From contig JBITNC010000001.1 of NCBI GenBank assembly GCA_050084985.1, positions 83,886,001 to 83,950,000 of the forward strand: 64,000 bases of DNA, in the 5' to 3' direction. This DNA comes from Nageia nagi. Taxonomy: Eukaryota; Pinophyta. A program made the position numbers and the translations under genes. The notes under the pieces were generated by a model that worked only from the letters and a program-made list of their open reading frames with translations, searched no databases and was not told the DNA's origin. Each line of letters starts with the position of its first letter. Positions within the stretch are counted from its first letter, which is position 1. Positions 33,411 through 46,074 of the stretch are shown here, piece after piece.

Positions 33411-35482
33411 TTAAAAAAAATAATACTTTCTTAGGAAGTCACATAAGATATATAGAAGTACTAAAAATATACCATATGCATGGTACATTGTAATTAATAC
33501 TATTTTATAAAAGTTCTCATACTAGTGTTTAGTAACATGCCTTGAGATGACATTAAAGTCAACTACTTCTATAAAGGAAGTGAGGCACGAAGTAGTCCTT
33601 AATCAAGGTATATTCTTTTGGATTGTTATTTTGTAAGGAAGGTTCAAATAATGAATATTCCATGGTATCTTAATTTCCTAATCTATCCAAAAGTTCCCTT
33701 TTTGTTCAAATTGATTTCTTTAGGGTTACTCTTTCATCTAGGTTATTGTCAAGTTAATCTCTCCCTTCTATCATTACTCATATATTACATTATCACATCT
33801 ATTAGGTATTTATATATTGTTATTAGTGTTTACATTTAGCCCATTGCTCTAAACATTTTCAATGAATTGTAGGAGTATCATGATAATTAACACTCTACTT
33901 CAAACCAATCCCCTTTATCCCTTTCTATTATTTTCAACTTATTAGTAAGGTGTAAAATTAAACTTCTTCACCTAATTGAGTTTAGAATTATATTCATGAG
34001 TTTTAATTACATAAATAATTAAACTTATAACTATATATACCAATTTACATTCAATCATAAGATTAATATAAATCCATCAAGTTAGATTTTATTTTTGTGT
34101 ATCCCCTTCTAGTTAGTACTATTAAGATGTTCTTCTTGTATTCCAATTCTTCTTTAGATAATGTGGGTCTTGAAACCATATTAGAGTAATGGGATATACA
34201 ATCATGAAAGAGAGAAAATGAAAATTCTCTAATTATATATTACATTCTATCTATATTTTTAGTTTGTAGCAATAATAGGGTTAACTCATTAAAGGCCTAA
34301 CTATCATTTTATAAGGATTTCATTTTTTATCCTTTAACCCATATTACTTCACATTTATCATTAAAAACATTCATATGGAATTATATTTATTATTCCTACA
34401 TTAGTATTTAATAAATATTAATAATAACATACAAAAGAGTAGATTATACCCATTTTGATTAAACCATAAAGGTTTTCAAGAAGTTTCCACCAAACTTGTA
34501 TTCCATCAAATTATTACCTAAAGATATCAAAGTACATTAAATGAGGATAATCCTTATCATTTACAAGAGGTTCCCTTAAAATTCTTACATTAGCAAATAC
34601 ATAGTATATATTTCAAGTCTTGATTTAGAGTTCTTCAATCCATCTTCAACCTCTTGGTGTATAAACATCATCTTCATCTTTCAAGTATCTCCCAAGAATC
34701 AATGGTATTGGTTCAAGTTCTAAGGAGCTTAAGAGTTTGAGGATTAGGAAAATCCTTAATATTATTAATGAAAATGATGAAAATATATTTAATTATATGG
34801 CATCTAATTCTTAAAATGTATTCTACTAACCTCAAGAGGTTTTAAAGTCCTCCCTTCCTTGGTTACATGAACTGCAACATTCATAATTCATCCTTACATA
34901 TGATTGAGTTCAAATTCACTCTATAAATGCATGAAAAACTTCTTATGCATTAAATGATGTTACATAATTTTGAACAATCTTTTAAAAATAACTTAATCAT
35001 TTATAAAAGAAAGATAATCTTATTTAAAATAAAGTCACACCATATTAATTATTAATTCTTTATCACTACAATTATAGTCTAATAATATAAATGAGATTAA
35101 GCATCATATTACTTTATATTAAGACCATACATGATTTAATATAAGCTTAAATATGGTATCCAACATTGAAGGTGTAATATACCAAAAATCAACTAATATT
35201 TTACTAAGGCAAACCACAAGTAGTGTGCATGAGACCATGGTTGGTGTAGGGGAATTTTGAGAGGTCTCATTTTGGATAGAGGTGATGTTAATTATTAAAA
35301 CATTTATCTCATATTATTATTATCCATTACTGAAGTAGCACTCAAATTGCAAATCCTTGTTAGTCTAGAAATATAGTAGAGAGACCTTCAACACTTAAGC
35401 TTCATCTACAATGGAGATCCTAGATCTTTTAAATCCTATTAAAGTTTGGTAACATAGACTTGATTAATACAACTTGGATGAT

Positions 35483-35483
35483 T

Positions 35484-35533
<50 letters not shown>
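35483..35533. repeat. (TA)n microsatellite
   Basis: About 50 bases of nearly pure TA. The matching place in the other LTR copy (about 62960) has only TTTTATATATTTT, so the expansion is private to this copy. Confidence 0.9.
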
Positions 35534-35536
<3 letters not shown>

Positions 35537-36822
35537 TCTAATGGTGCAACCCTTTAAAGAGAACAAAGAGAAAAAGGAGAAAGGATTGCATGCTTCTTTG
35601 ATCCATTAGAAAAAAGTAGACATGCATAGGAAAGGATTTTTATTAATAACATCGAGAAATACATGTCTCCCAAGGCACAAGGAACTTCATAGAGAAAATG
35701 TTACATTTTCTTGAATGGTTTTAGATACATAAGGCTAAGCACCAGATAGACTATATTCAAACTCCCTTCCTTGGATTTACTATTTCTAAAATGGAACTAA
35801 ATGAAACCAAACTTGAATGGCATTTCATTTGAAGGTTGTTAATGCTATACTAAAATCACATTATGGGGATAAAAATGATTATGTAATAGATTTACCAAAT
35901 TTACACACATGTTACTTCAAACAATATTGATTGAAATTAAAATATTATTGAAAGGAAGGGCATACAAATGTAGTAGGAGTTAAACTCACATTATTCACAA
36001 ATAGATTCTGGTAAACACAATATGCGATGTGCAATGCTTAAGAGTAAATCCAAACTTTGAAACATTGATAGCAATCTCTTGGCATATGCCATCATGTGAG
36101 CTCAAGAATGATTATGGAGATCCATAAAAGAGTAGTTGAAATGGTTTCTTATTAGATATTATGGTTGTGATTGCTTGTATGTGAGGAATACACAAGGTCC
36201 AAGTACTGTTTGATAACCCATAAAATGGGTTTTTTTAATGAGTGTTGCAAGATTTAGGAATAAAGTGAAACTTTAAGACCTTTTCCAATAATTTTTCTAG
36301 TGTGTGCCCTCATGGAAGCTCTCAAATAAGGTAAGGAGAAATTCAAAACTTTTACAAGTGAATTTCATGAGCATACATGGTAAGGTTGTACACAAGGAGT
36401 AGTCCTATAAAATAAATAAAAATAATAATATGCCATATGAGTTTGTACTCAATTCCTTCCCATAAATAAATTTCCAATAAACAATTTAATAAGCTGTTCT
36501 CCTTTCAAAAGACAAAAAGTACCAACTATCACATGTAGTATGTCAATAAAGAAACTAGTATGTCCTTTCAAATGGAACAAGGCCATTATCAACAATTAAT
36601 TTCATGAACCTTTATCATATAATCCTTCCATACAACATTTTAAATAACACCAAGTAATACTTCCTTTTTAACTAAGTATTTTATCTTTAATATCTAAAAT
36701 GCAAAAGAATGCACCTCGACTTAAGAGAGGGAGAGGCTTCTCTTCTTCACATAACTCTAAACCTAAAGCTTGAGAATAAAGATAATGAGATATTATATGT
36801 TTTTCCTAATGTCCCACCCCTT

Positions 36823-36830
36823 TATTTATA
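36823..36830 (-). promoter_or_regulatory. TATA box, 3' LTR of C
   Basis: TATAAATAAAGG on the minus strand in a GGCTATAAATAAAGGGG context. About 770 bases after the LTR start, a plausible U3/R border. The equivalent in the 5' LTR lies beyond the window. Confidence 0.6.
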
Positions 36831-37600
36831 GCCAAGGAGGTTCAAATATATCCAAATAAACATCTACTCATCCTTTTAATAATTTTTGTGGTAGGTCTCA
36901 TTAAAGTTGTTGATAAGTGTAATGCTATTAAATGCTTTGGACCTTTTTTATATTATTTAACAAATTAAGGCCAATTATTTCCCATACGTAACACAAGGAA
37001 ACAAAATAAGTAGGGCCATATCTTAATTATTTCCATAAACCACCAAAATGCCTTGTGACATCCACAAAGTGACATTTGTACTTTCTAACTATCACTTTTT
37101 AAATTTCACCCTAATTTACTAACAACCATAAGTAAACATTCAAATTCAAAAGAAAAGAATATTACTTTCCCTTTTTGAAATAGTTCCAAAAATATCCTAC
37201 CTTGAGATTAACCCTTCATCTTGCATGGTAAATTCATTAGTGTACACACACATCCATCATTGAAACTAATAATCATGATTTTTAATTATGCAATGCAACT
37301 ATATGATCTACAATAGTCATTAGGTTTTATCAACAAAACAACACAAATAATTTCCTCACTCTTACCCTTCCATTCCTACCACTAATTCACCCTTGGTTCC
37401 TTTGGTCTTTTCCACACTTTTAATCTCAATTTAACCTGTAACCTATATCAAAACATCTCAAAGCCAACATAAAACTGACACAAATAAAGTATGTCACTAT
37501 TCAAAATTAATCATCACATAGCATAATTCAAACTTAATTTCATTTGAATCCTCAATGGTGCTTGAGTCTTACTAGTGCAATTTGATGGGTTATTAAATAC

Positions 37601-37612
37601 TACCCCTCTTAA
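37601..37612 (-). other. Polypurine tract of chromovirus C
   Basis: TTAAGAGGGGTA on the minus strand next to the 3' LTR start; the expected primer for second-strand synthesis. Confidence 0.5.
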
Positions 37613-39130
37613 AAGGAACATAATCCTTTGTGTCCTTTAATATAATCACAATATAATCCCAAAGTTTTGGTAATACTCTACATAATCATTTAAAAAAATA
37701 GGGAAATTATCATTTCATGGTGGATTTAACTTTCGAAGTTGAAGATGATTTAGACTACTTATCCCATTGTAGTAGACACTCATTAATTTCCTAATTTCTT
37801 AGTTTGTTATTTCTAAAAGCTAGAATTCTAACAAGGAGAACTTTAATAGTGTTAGGGTCTCACATCTATAAATAAAAAAAATCCAACACATGAGAGGGGT
37901 TACCAACATATTTTCTTAGTTGAGAGACATGAAACTTCATAGGAAAGTAAGTTTGTAGGCAATTGGACTCTTCTTTTTGACTATCTCAAAAGGACCAATG
38001 AATCAAGGATCTAATTGAGTAGATTTTATGACACTTTTCATTGGTTGAACTCATAAAAATACATTTTCACCCACAAAAAATTCTCAAGGAGTTCTTTTGA
38101 TATTGGTATAACTCTTTTATTGATCGATATTTTCCTTCAACTCTCATTAGATGGACTTCATCTCCTCCTTCATTTACTTTACCATATATAGTTGAATCAT
38201 CACCTGATCCTTTTGATTATTCCAAAATAAATAAATCTTACATCTCATTTTGTAAAGAGCCTTAAAGGGAGCCATTCCAAAAGATGAATGAAATCTATTA
38301 TTATAGGTAAGTTTGAGGAAGTAGAGATAATCCTCCTATATCGATATTATATGATATGGTGAACTCATATTCAATTTCATTCCTAATGTCTTGTGCTATG
38401 ATTTCCAAAATATGGAGGTGAACTTATAATCTCTATCTAAGATGATCACCTCAAGAAATCCATGTAATCTAAATATTTCATGGGAAAACATATTTTATAC
38501 TATAGGGACATCATCAGTGGTGTTACTAGGTATAAATGTGCTACCTTGGTCAAGCTATCAACCACTACATAAATTGAGTCATGATGGAACCTTGTTTTTG
38601 GTAAACCAACAATAAAATCTATAGCAATCACTTGCCATTTCTATGTAGGGACATCATGTGAATATAGATATCCACCTAGATGTTGATTTTTTGCCTTCAA
38701 TTTCTAACATTCAAGGCATCTTACCATAAATTTTTCTATATAATTTTTCATTCCATCCCAATAAAATCTTTATTTCAAGTCTTCTCTCATCTTCATACCT
38801 CCTAGATGTACTGCATACAGGGGATAATGATATTCTTACATGATTAAATTTCTCAAATTTTCGTTATAAAATATGATTAATATATCCTTAAAATACAAAA
38901 TTTGATCATTTTTAGTGAAATATTGAGATTATGGGGTATCTTTCCTTATTAATTCTTGGATACATTTGCAATGTGGGTCTTCTTGCTACAAAAATTTCAC
39001 TTGATCAAGCAAGTCAAATTGAATTATTACTACAAAATTGATATGTTATCTAAGATTCAAATCATCTACAACCTTATTTCCTTTCCTTTGATGGAGTAAA
39101 TGACAAAATCATATTTAACTAGAAATTCCA
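37613..39130 (-). pseudogene. Integrase with chromodomain, element C
   Basis: Decayed. Minus-strand reading shows the zinc-finger region (HLGGMKMREDLK, FYWDGMKNYIEKF, CLEC), the core (IAIDFIVGLPKT, YVVVDSLTKVAHL) and, near 37620-37870, a C-terminal NPSHVLDF block followed by VRILAFRNNKLRN and LLQWDK-type sequence, which matches the linker and chromodomain of Tekay/Del chromoviruses. In such elements the chromodomain steers insertion to heterochromatin. Many stops and frameshifts. Confidence 0.7.
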
Positions 39131-40290
39131 TCCATCACCTTTGACTAGCATTTAGATATGGATGAGTGAAAAGATACTTCAAACTTTGGTGATCCATTTC
39201 AAGTTTTAAAGGCTTTCCTAGAATATATTATCTCCAAATTCTTAGTGCATGGACTACTACCATGAATTCAATATCATGAGTTGCATAGTTTAGCTCATGT
39301 GTTTTAAGTTTTATAGATTCATATGCTATTGTATTTCCATTTTGTGATAACACACCACCCAAACCTTCTAATGAAGCATCTGTACATATGGAAAAATCAC
39401 CATGTGGGTCAAGGGTAGTGAGAACTAGTGCTATAGTAAGCCTTTCTTTCATAGTTATGAAATATTTTTCACACTTTTCTATCCATTTGAATACCTTATT
39501 TTTCTTTTTAAGTCTAGTGATGAGATTGACTATCTTTAAGAAATATTTGAGAAACCTTTTATAGTACCCACCTAATCCCATAAAACTCCTCACTTTATTC
39601 ATAGTTGTTACCATAGGCAAGCTCATTATTTCTTACACTTTTTGTTAGGATCAACTAAAATTCCTTTTACAAAGATGATGTGGCCTAGATACTGAATTTG
39701 GCAAACATAGAAGTTATAGTTTGACATCTTTCCATATAATTTGTTTCTTCTCAATAATTCTAAAGCTAGACTTAGATTATGATTATGTTCTTCCTCATTC
39801 TTTGAGTATATGAGGATGTCATCCAAAATAATAACAAAAACTTGTCTACATATTCCTAATATACACTATTTATCAAGTTCATGAATGCTATAGGGGCATT
39901 TGTTAACCTAAAGGGTAATACAACAAACTCATAATGTCCAAACTTAGTTTTAAAAGTTGTCTTATGGGTTTTTAATCCTTTAATTCTCAATTGATGGTAT
40001 TCTAATCTTAGATATATCTTGGAGAAAATAATTGGATCTTTGATTTGATAAAAGAATTCATCATTCATAGATAAAGGATACTTATTCTTAATAGTGACCT
40101 TGTTCAATATCCTATAATCAATACACAACCTCAAAGTTTTATCTTTATTTTTTATAAACAATACAAGAGTGCCCAATGCTGATACACTCAATTTTATCAA
40201 CCCTTTTTCTAACAAATCTTGCAATTGCACCTTCAAATCCTACATTTTAATGCTATTCATTATATATGGAGTTATAGAAATAGGTTCAAC
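39131..40290 (-). pseudogene. RT and RNase H of chromovirus C
   Basis: Piece 39856-40236 holds [49 protein letters not shown] and [20 protein letters not shown]. Piece 39626-39826 starts at the catalytic DD (LDDILIYSKN) and continues through YLGHII. Piece 39228-39626 holds the thumb ([18 protein letters not shown]) and RNase H with an intact TDAS first block and [16 protein letters not shown]. These are typical chromovirus sequences and clearly differ from A, B and D. Only two or three breaks separate the pieces. A single RNase H is present, as usual for chromoviruses. Confidence 0.85.
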
Positions 40291-40739
40291 TCCTAGAACT
40301 AAATCTATCAAGAAGTCAAATTTTCATTTTAGGGTTAAACTAGGTGTATCTTCAAGGAATACATCTTTGTATTCTCTTAACACAAAGTAATTATTTATCA
40401 AATATACCTCTTAATCCTCTTGTTCCACTTCTTAACTTTGACTTCATAGATCATCTCCCTTTTTGTAATGCTTCTTTTAACTTGCATAGTTGTGATTAGA
40501 TAAGGTTCAAAAGATCTTTGATCATTGTACACTCTATATTGGTTTTGAGATACATTGGTGTATTCTACCCACATTTCCTAAAATTAAATTAAATATTTAT
40601 GGGTCATAAACCAATCCATGCTTAAGATGATATTGTAAGAGGCTAGGGTAACCACATACAAATTCCACACAATATATCATTTGGTTAATCCTATCTCAAC
40701 ATCCCTAAATTATTATCTAAGAATGTATTTTTTACCCAA

Positions 40740-40970
40740 TAAAAAATCTACTTACCATCCCTTTACCAAAACATTTTTTTCCCTTGACATATCCTTAACT
40801 AAGGAATTTGAAATAAAACTATATCTAGCACCATAATCTATCAAAAACCTAAAAGAGTTATTAAAAATTTTACCAAGGATTTTGAGAGGTGTGGCTTGTC
40901 CTCTAGTCTTTCTCAATATGGTAGCTGCAAAGATTTGATGCCCTTTGGGTGGATCTATCTTCAAGGGATA
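40740..40970 (-). pseudogene. Protease, chromovirus C
   Basis: Clean piece 40752-40964: ATPLKILGKIFNNSFRFLID, then YGARYSFIS. The expected DSGA is DYGA, so the catalytic motif is altered. DPPKGHQIFAATILRK just upstream is the linker from gag. Confidence 0.7.
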
Positions 40971-42147
40971 CTAATTAGCATAGTGAGCTCCACCATAATT
41001 CCACCATCCATCTTGTGGAGCTTTCTTTTGTTATGGAAATTTGTCTCTAGGTGTATTTTGATTACCTCTTTGATCTCCTTGACCATGGTTTCTAAAACCT
41101 TGGATTCTATTCTTGGGGTTATGATTTTGCTTATGAAATTGCTAATTCCTTTTCTAAAAACCCTTCTTATAATTCCAAATGGCCTCTTCTCAAAATTTGA
41201 GGGATTACCATATTTGTAGCCACAATTATATTCTTTGATCTTTTTTTTTTTCCTTATCTATTATGCTTCATACTCTGCATTATGATTCTTTTGATGGATT
41301 TTCTTATCTTTTTCATATGGAAGCTTGGTCTTCTTGATACTCAAGTTACTTTCTTCCCTTTTGGCAAGGTCATAGGCCTCTTCCAACATTTTGGGATTCA
41401 ACATATTTACCATAGTCTTAATCTTGGGATCTATCCCCATAAGGAATGTATGCACCTTCATGTGACTCTTATCTTTTGGTATTACTTAAGAATTATAAAA
41501 ACATTTTGATAGTAACTATGAACACTCATGGATCCTTGATAAAAAGTATAGTATTCTTCATATTTTCTATCATTATACACTTGAGGAATGAATCTCTTAT
41601 AGAATGCTGCAATAAAGTTTAGCCACTTTAGGTACTAGATCAAATGCTTAATCTTATATGCATCTCATCATTCTAGAGTAATATCCTAAAAATTGTATGT
41701 AGGCCATATTAGTTTGGTCTTCGATGATAAGTTTTTCATTGAGAAGTAGGTTTTTGCTCCTTATAACCATACTTCCTCTTATTTTCCTTCTTACTCACAA
41801 TTAAATTTTAGAATCTAAGCTTTCTTAAGATCTACTACATGCTGTTATTCAATTCTTACCTAGATCTTATCATTTGTCCCTTCAGGTTTAGCTTTTCCTA
41901 AAATAGGTTCTTCTCTTGGAGTTTCACCATATTGATTTAATAGATTATTTATTATCTTTTGTTACTCCACCACCTACTCTTGGAATCTCATGATAGCTTC
42001 TTCTCCTCCATTATTCTAGATGAAATGAATTCAAGAACTATCATTGTCATTGCTAAGAACCCTTCTATTAGCATTCCTCATTATTCTATTTCTTGCATTT
42101 TGGATGTTAACATTTGTATGGTTTACCTTGGTATTGATATTCATGGG
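40971..42147 (-). pseudogene. gag, main part, chromovirus C
   Basis: Continues from the 5' fragment at 59855-59968 across the D insertion. Legible blocks on the minus strand: NARNRIMRNANRR after the insertion point, FYKRFIPQVYNDRKYEEYYTFYQG-like capsid sequence, a clean piece at 41261-41461 (MKVHTFLMGIDPKIKTMVNM, EEAYDLAKREES), then a basic region and a decayed zinc knuckle (WNYGGAHYAN, with the first cysteines lost). Many stops. Confidence 0.7.
42143..42147. repeat. Target-site duplication of element D, left
   Basis: ATGGG, repeated exactly at 59850-59854. Confidence 0.9.
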
Positions 42148-42997
42148 TGTTGCAGTGAAAATAAAACTGGAATGTAGAATAACATGAAATATAAATTATT
42201 CTTAAATCTTCACTGAACCTCAAATTATGTAAAATAAATAGAAATGCTGTAATTATAAATTGATATTGATTTTCAGTTCAAACTACAATTTTCCCTTGGA
42301 AGGGACTTTTACAAATGCCATTTGCCAAAATAAGAGTATTAGATCTCCATTGTTTTTGATTTGCTTACTTCTCTCCTTGATATGGACAACCTGTAAATCC
42401 TACACACATGCAAAAGACAATAACATCAAAGCATCTATGTATGACATGTATTGAATTGAAACTAGCATAAAACAATAAAAGGTATGAGCTCACAAGATTT
42501 TGGTAGCATTACCCTACTTCAAAAATGGGTCAAGATTCTCTCTCTTTTGCTTTGTATTAACTTGTATTTATAGATTTTGGGTGAGATGTTCCAAGCCTGG
42601 TAAGAGGAAGTGAAAAGACATCGTAGGTCGTAACTGACCCCCTCTATCCACATCATCTTGGAAAGTTGAAACATTTCAACTTTCTCTTGCTATTTTGGTT
42701 TCTTGTTCAGTTGTTACAGAGTCACTGACAATTACCATACAAACACTGGTGATTGCCTCAAAATGCTGGTGACTATCTTGGGTCGCTGGCAACTGGTTTC
42801 CAATTTTGTGACAATATTAAAATGACTGCCAAATAGCTAATTTTACCTAAAAAGAGTCATGTGACCACTCATTTTGTATGTACTCAATGGGATCTATCCA
42901 ATAATAAGGTTTTTTAAACCTATTTTATATTATTGTGGAGAGTTATGATTATTTCAATGTTTACTAGTTAAAAAAGGGACATTTTTAGGTGTCTACA
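42148..42997 (-). repeat. 3' LTR of element D
   Basis: 850 bases; in the minus sense TGTAGACACC ... CACTGCAACA. Pairs with 59000-59849. Confidence 0.95.
42564..42572 (-). promoter_or_regulatory. TATA box, 3' LTR of D
   Basis: TATAAATAC on the minus strand; conserved at 59416-59424. Confidence 0.7.
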
Positions 42998-43012
42998 TTT
43001 TGCCCCTTTTTG
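42998..43012 (-). other. Polypurine tract of element D
   Basis: CAAAAAGGGGCAAAA on the minus strand, directly before the 3' LTR start at 42997. Confidence 0.8.
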
Positions 43013-44077
43013 AATTATCAACTGAAAAATGTGGTTGATGATTTCAAAAATATAGGATGAGAGGCTTTGTTGCTTTTTTATGATATAAGTTTTGAATCAA
43101 TTTCTTAGATGAATCAAAATTATGATAAAATGTGTTTTCACTTTACATTTGATGTAGTTTTGAAAAAAAATTTGAATATACTTCAAGAGTGACTGTTTTC
43201 GATATGATAATGTGTTGAGCTTGTGTGATAGTTGCATGACATTTCTGTTATGTCATTTTGCATGTCTAAGTGCACATGTACCATATAAGTCCTCTTTAGT
43301 ATATGAGTTTGGTGGTGTTGTCCTTTGTCCTGACAACGGGGTTTCAAGATGATCTCCTACAACAATGATACATCACATCTTATCTTTTTTGATTTTCTTG
43401 ACCAATTCAAGGTTATTTTGAGAAATTTTTTAATATCCTCATAGCTATTCCCAAACATGGTGTTTTACTTCCAATCACCGATGTTTAGTGGTGGTCACCA
43501 GCATTCATCTTCAAGTCACTGACATTTAGTTACAGTCATCGACGTCCGTCTTCAAGTCATCAGGTGTTTCAAAAAGAAAAAGTTTTAACTTTTTCTCATT
43601 AATTTCTTTTTAGCTATCACTTTCATTATCAGAAAAAATGAGTTTCCCTTGCAATCTTGTTGATTTCTAGCCATTGATATTTGTTATAATCACCATGCCT
43701 CCATGTAGATGCTCCATTGGATGTTCTCAACCTATTCGGGAAGAGGTAGGGTTTTGAAATCGCTTTCTTTTCTATTTTTTATTTATAACTTGTAATTTAA
43801 CCATTTAATTTCAAAATTGAAATCATGTATGATATGTAAAAATCATTTTGATTATTTTTATCAGATGAATTTTGTAAATCATGCTTTTATATATATTTTT
43901 TTGAAAATTTTTTATAATTCAACCTCGGTCGTTGACCTAGGCCGAACGGGTGACAGAGTCACCGATGTTTGTAATGTGAATGCCAGTGACTGAGTCTTAC
44001 CTATTACAAATGTTGACATTTTAGTATGAAACAACATTTTTTTTTGAGTTGAACCTTTTATTATTACATAGGTTTGA
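43013..44077. other. Noncoding stretch of D with minisatellite
   Basis: Between the polypurine tract and the antisense gene. It holds degenerate ~20-22 bp units around GTCACTGACATTTAGT (about 43475-43565 and 43950-44005). A TATATATAT at 43888-43896 (plus) is the only promoter-like sequence ahead of the antisense gene and is weak evidence. Otherwise nothing recognisable. Confidence 0.5.
43475..43565. repeat. Degenerate ~20-bp minisatellite, D 3' region
   Basis: About five units resembling AGTCACTGACATTTAGT. Related units lie in both D LTRs (about 42715-42795 and 59565-59650) and in the leader (58700-58855). Confidence 0.65.
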
Positions 44078-46074
44078 GACATATTTGAGCCTCGAGGTAG
44101 ATATCCCTCGATTCTACAGGAGGGTAGAGGTCTTCTAGGTCCAACCAATCATAACTTTTTTAGGTCCATTGGTTTTGGAGTGGGTCCACACATTGGTTGC
44201 ATTCATTGGGAGTATCCTTTATTGGCTACATTGTTAGATAGATGGAATGTGGTGACATGTACTATTCATCTTTCGATAGGGGAGATGACTATCACAGTGG
44301 AGGATATACATAGATTGTATAGACTCCCCATTCATGGATAGAGGATTTTGCCTGTGGTGGATAGAACAGGAGCTTTATCTACTATTTCTTATTTGTTTGG
44401 GGTTGCTCAGGTTGATACTATTATTTTAGAGATTATTTCAGGTGGTATCTGATATTACCAGTACTAGATGGAGGATCAGCAAGGGACAATCCATTTTTCA
44501 TACTTGATGGGTTTAATACAGTGTTATGCTCTCCCTGATACTACCAGTGGGAGGTTTCCATGGTCATTATTGCCCATTATTATGGATATGATGTAGCATG
44601 GTATAGTATATGCTTGGGCACCCATATTGTTATCTTAGATTTATAGGGAGCTCTTCTTTTATTCATAGGGGCATAGGGCCTCTTTATCAGTTACTATTAC
44701 CTTACAGGTGTGGGCCTATGAGCATATAGCTATGGCTCATCCTCTAGGGTTGCCAATGTTGGGGTTTGGTAGTCACTTGGATTACAAGGTGGGCATAGTC
44801 TGATGGCATGATGATTTTTATATTCACCCATCAGATGGAGTTCATCGAGATGTGAGCTATTATCACCACATGCTTAGTCACTTGATTCTAGATCAGGTGA
44901 GATTCAAACCTTACTACTTGTATCCCATCTAGGGAGAGCTCGCAACTAAGCTTACTGGTATTCAGTAGCCATGTGTTTTAAGTGGCCATCAAGCTAATTT
45001 TTTGGAGTACTTTCATTTTGAGTGGGTGCACGAAGCCTAGTTCAAGATGTGTCTACCCCATCAGTGCCATATCAATGTGAGGGCACTATTTCAGTAAAGG
45101 GTGTATAGCCATTAGTTTACGTAGAGCCAAATCCTACTCAAGAGGAGGGATCATTAGAGGATGATACTGGGGAGGATGATGTAGGGGTGTCTAAGGCATT
45201 CAAGGCTTGGTGGGAAGAGGGAGATGATGGCTTAGAGGGTGGATCGGAGGGTTGACACATTCATCAACACATCGATGTGGTTGAGGAGTTGGGTGCGGTA
45301 GCAGGAGGGGGAGAGGTAGGTGAGGAGCCTATAAGAGCAGAGGTTGTGAGAGAGGAGGTTATCGATGAGGAGGTTATGGTAGATTCTCTTGAGGAGGAGG
45401 CTACAGGTGTAGGTGAGGAGGGAGCTACCCCAGAGGTTGCACATGGAGTCAAGGAGGCTCCTGCTACATAGGTTCCTAGCATTTATGCTTTGTTAGGGGA
45501 TATTTATGAGCTGAGACACCAGTTGGCACAGGCCCACTCATGTATGTATAGGTACAGGGCTGAGTGAGATAGGTACAGATAGGAGAGAGATGAGGCTCAT
45601 TCCTCTTTATAGGGAGCTCAGGCTCATCAGTTGGGAGCAGCCTCTACTTCCAAAGGTGGTCCTTCAATTTTTAGTCATGGCATTTGTCAATAGTGAGATT
45701 TTTATAGTGGTATAGTATAGACATGGCTGATAGGTGTTCCAACTTTTACTCTGGGGGCTCACTATCCTATACCTCCAAATAGTTACATGCCTATAGACAT
45801 CTTAGCCTATCAGACAGGTAGCAGCACACAGGGCATAGTTGGATCTCTAGGTAGGACCCAGAGGTCATGGAGTTTTCCGAGTAGGAGTGGTACACCCTGG
45901 GCATCTCCCTTAGGGGCTGTTGGTTCATCCAAGTTATGAGGAGCCCAGCATCTAGGTATTCCTATAGGATCTATAGGCACTACTCCTCCAGATCAAGGTA
46001 TCGAAGAGACTAGTAGATGGTGGAGGCAACCAAGTAGTCCTAGCGGACTAGGCAGTGACTGGGGTAGTCCTTGA
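44078..46074 (+). pseudogene. Plant mobile domain gene, antisense in element D
   Basis: Runs opposite to gag-pol of D. An open frame from 44078 reads EGRGLLGPTNHNFF and then the diagnostic core of the plant mobile (aminotransferase-like) domain: LLATLLDRWNVVTCTIHLSI, GEMTITVEDIHRLYRLPIHG (to about 44340). Matching sequence continues with stops to about 45110 (SYLMGLIQCYALPDTTSGRF, WAYEHIAMAHPLGLPMLGFG, LSGHQANFLEYFHFEWVHEA). Then come a Glu/Gly-rich acidic segment (about 45115-45470), a short helical segment (YELRHQLAQAHS) and a Ser/Gly/Pro-rich tail ending in GSDWGSP-stop at 46074. About 13 in-frame stops, around 10 of them TAG where Trp or Gln is expected, and at least one frameshift. Host members of this family (MAIN/MAIL1) act in silencing and development; this copy is retrotransposon-borne and broken. 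Confidence 0.8.

Larger units (their letters stand above)
32141..37600 (-). repeat. 3' LTR of chromovirus C, about 5.46 kb
   Basis: 32141-36553 aligns with 60047-64000 in the same orientation. On the minus strand it ends ...TGTGTTACA at 32141. The start is placed near 37600, just after a polypurine run (GAGGGG). It is longer than the 5' copy over the shared part by about 459 bases because of a local duplication (see next entry) and a TA expansion. TATA lies at 36823-36830, so U3 is about 0.8 kb and the R/U5 part over 4 kb. No ORF of note. Confidence 0.8.

Noticed and set aside
33095-33839. Plus-strand ORFs of 73-85 codons in the LTR of C
   Set aside because: Inside noncoding R/U5, not conserved as open frames in the other LTR copy, no motif.
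42260-42454. 64-codon ORF present twice (also 59112-59306)
   Set aside because: It is the same stretch of the two D LTRs; conserved because LTRs are duplicates, no coding evidence.
45232-45482. Two minus-strand ORFs rich in Ser/Thr/Leu
   Set aside because: Shadows of the acidic Glu/Gly-rich segment of the antisense plant mobile domain gene on the plus strand.
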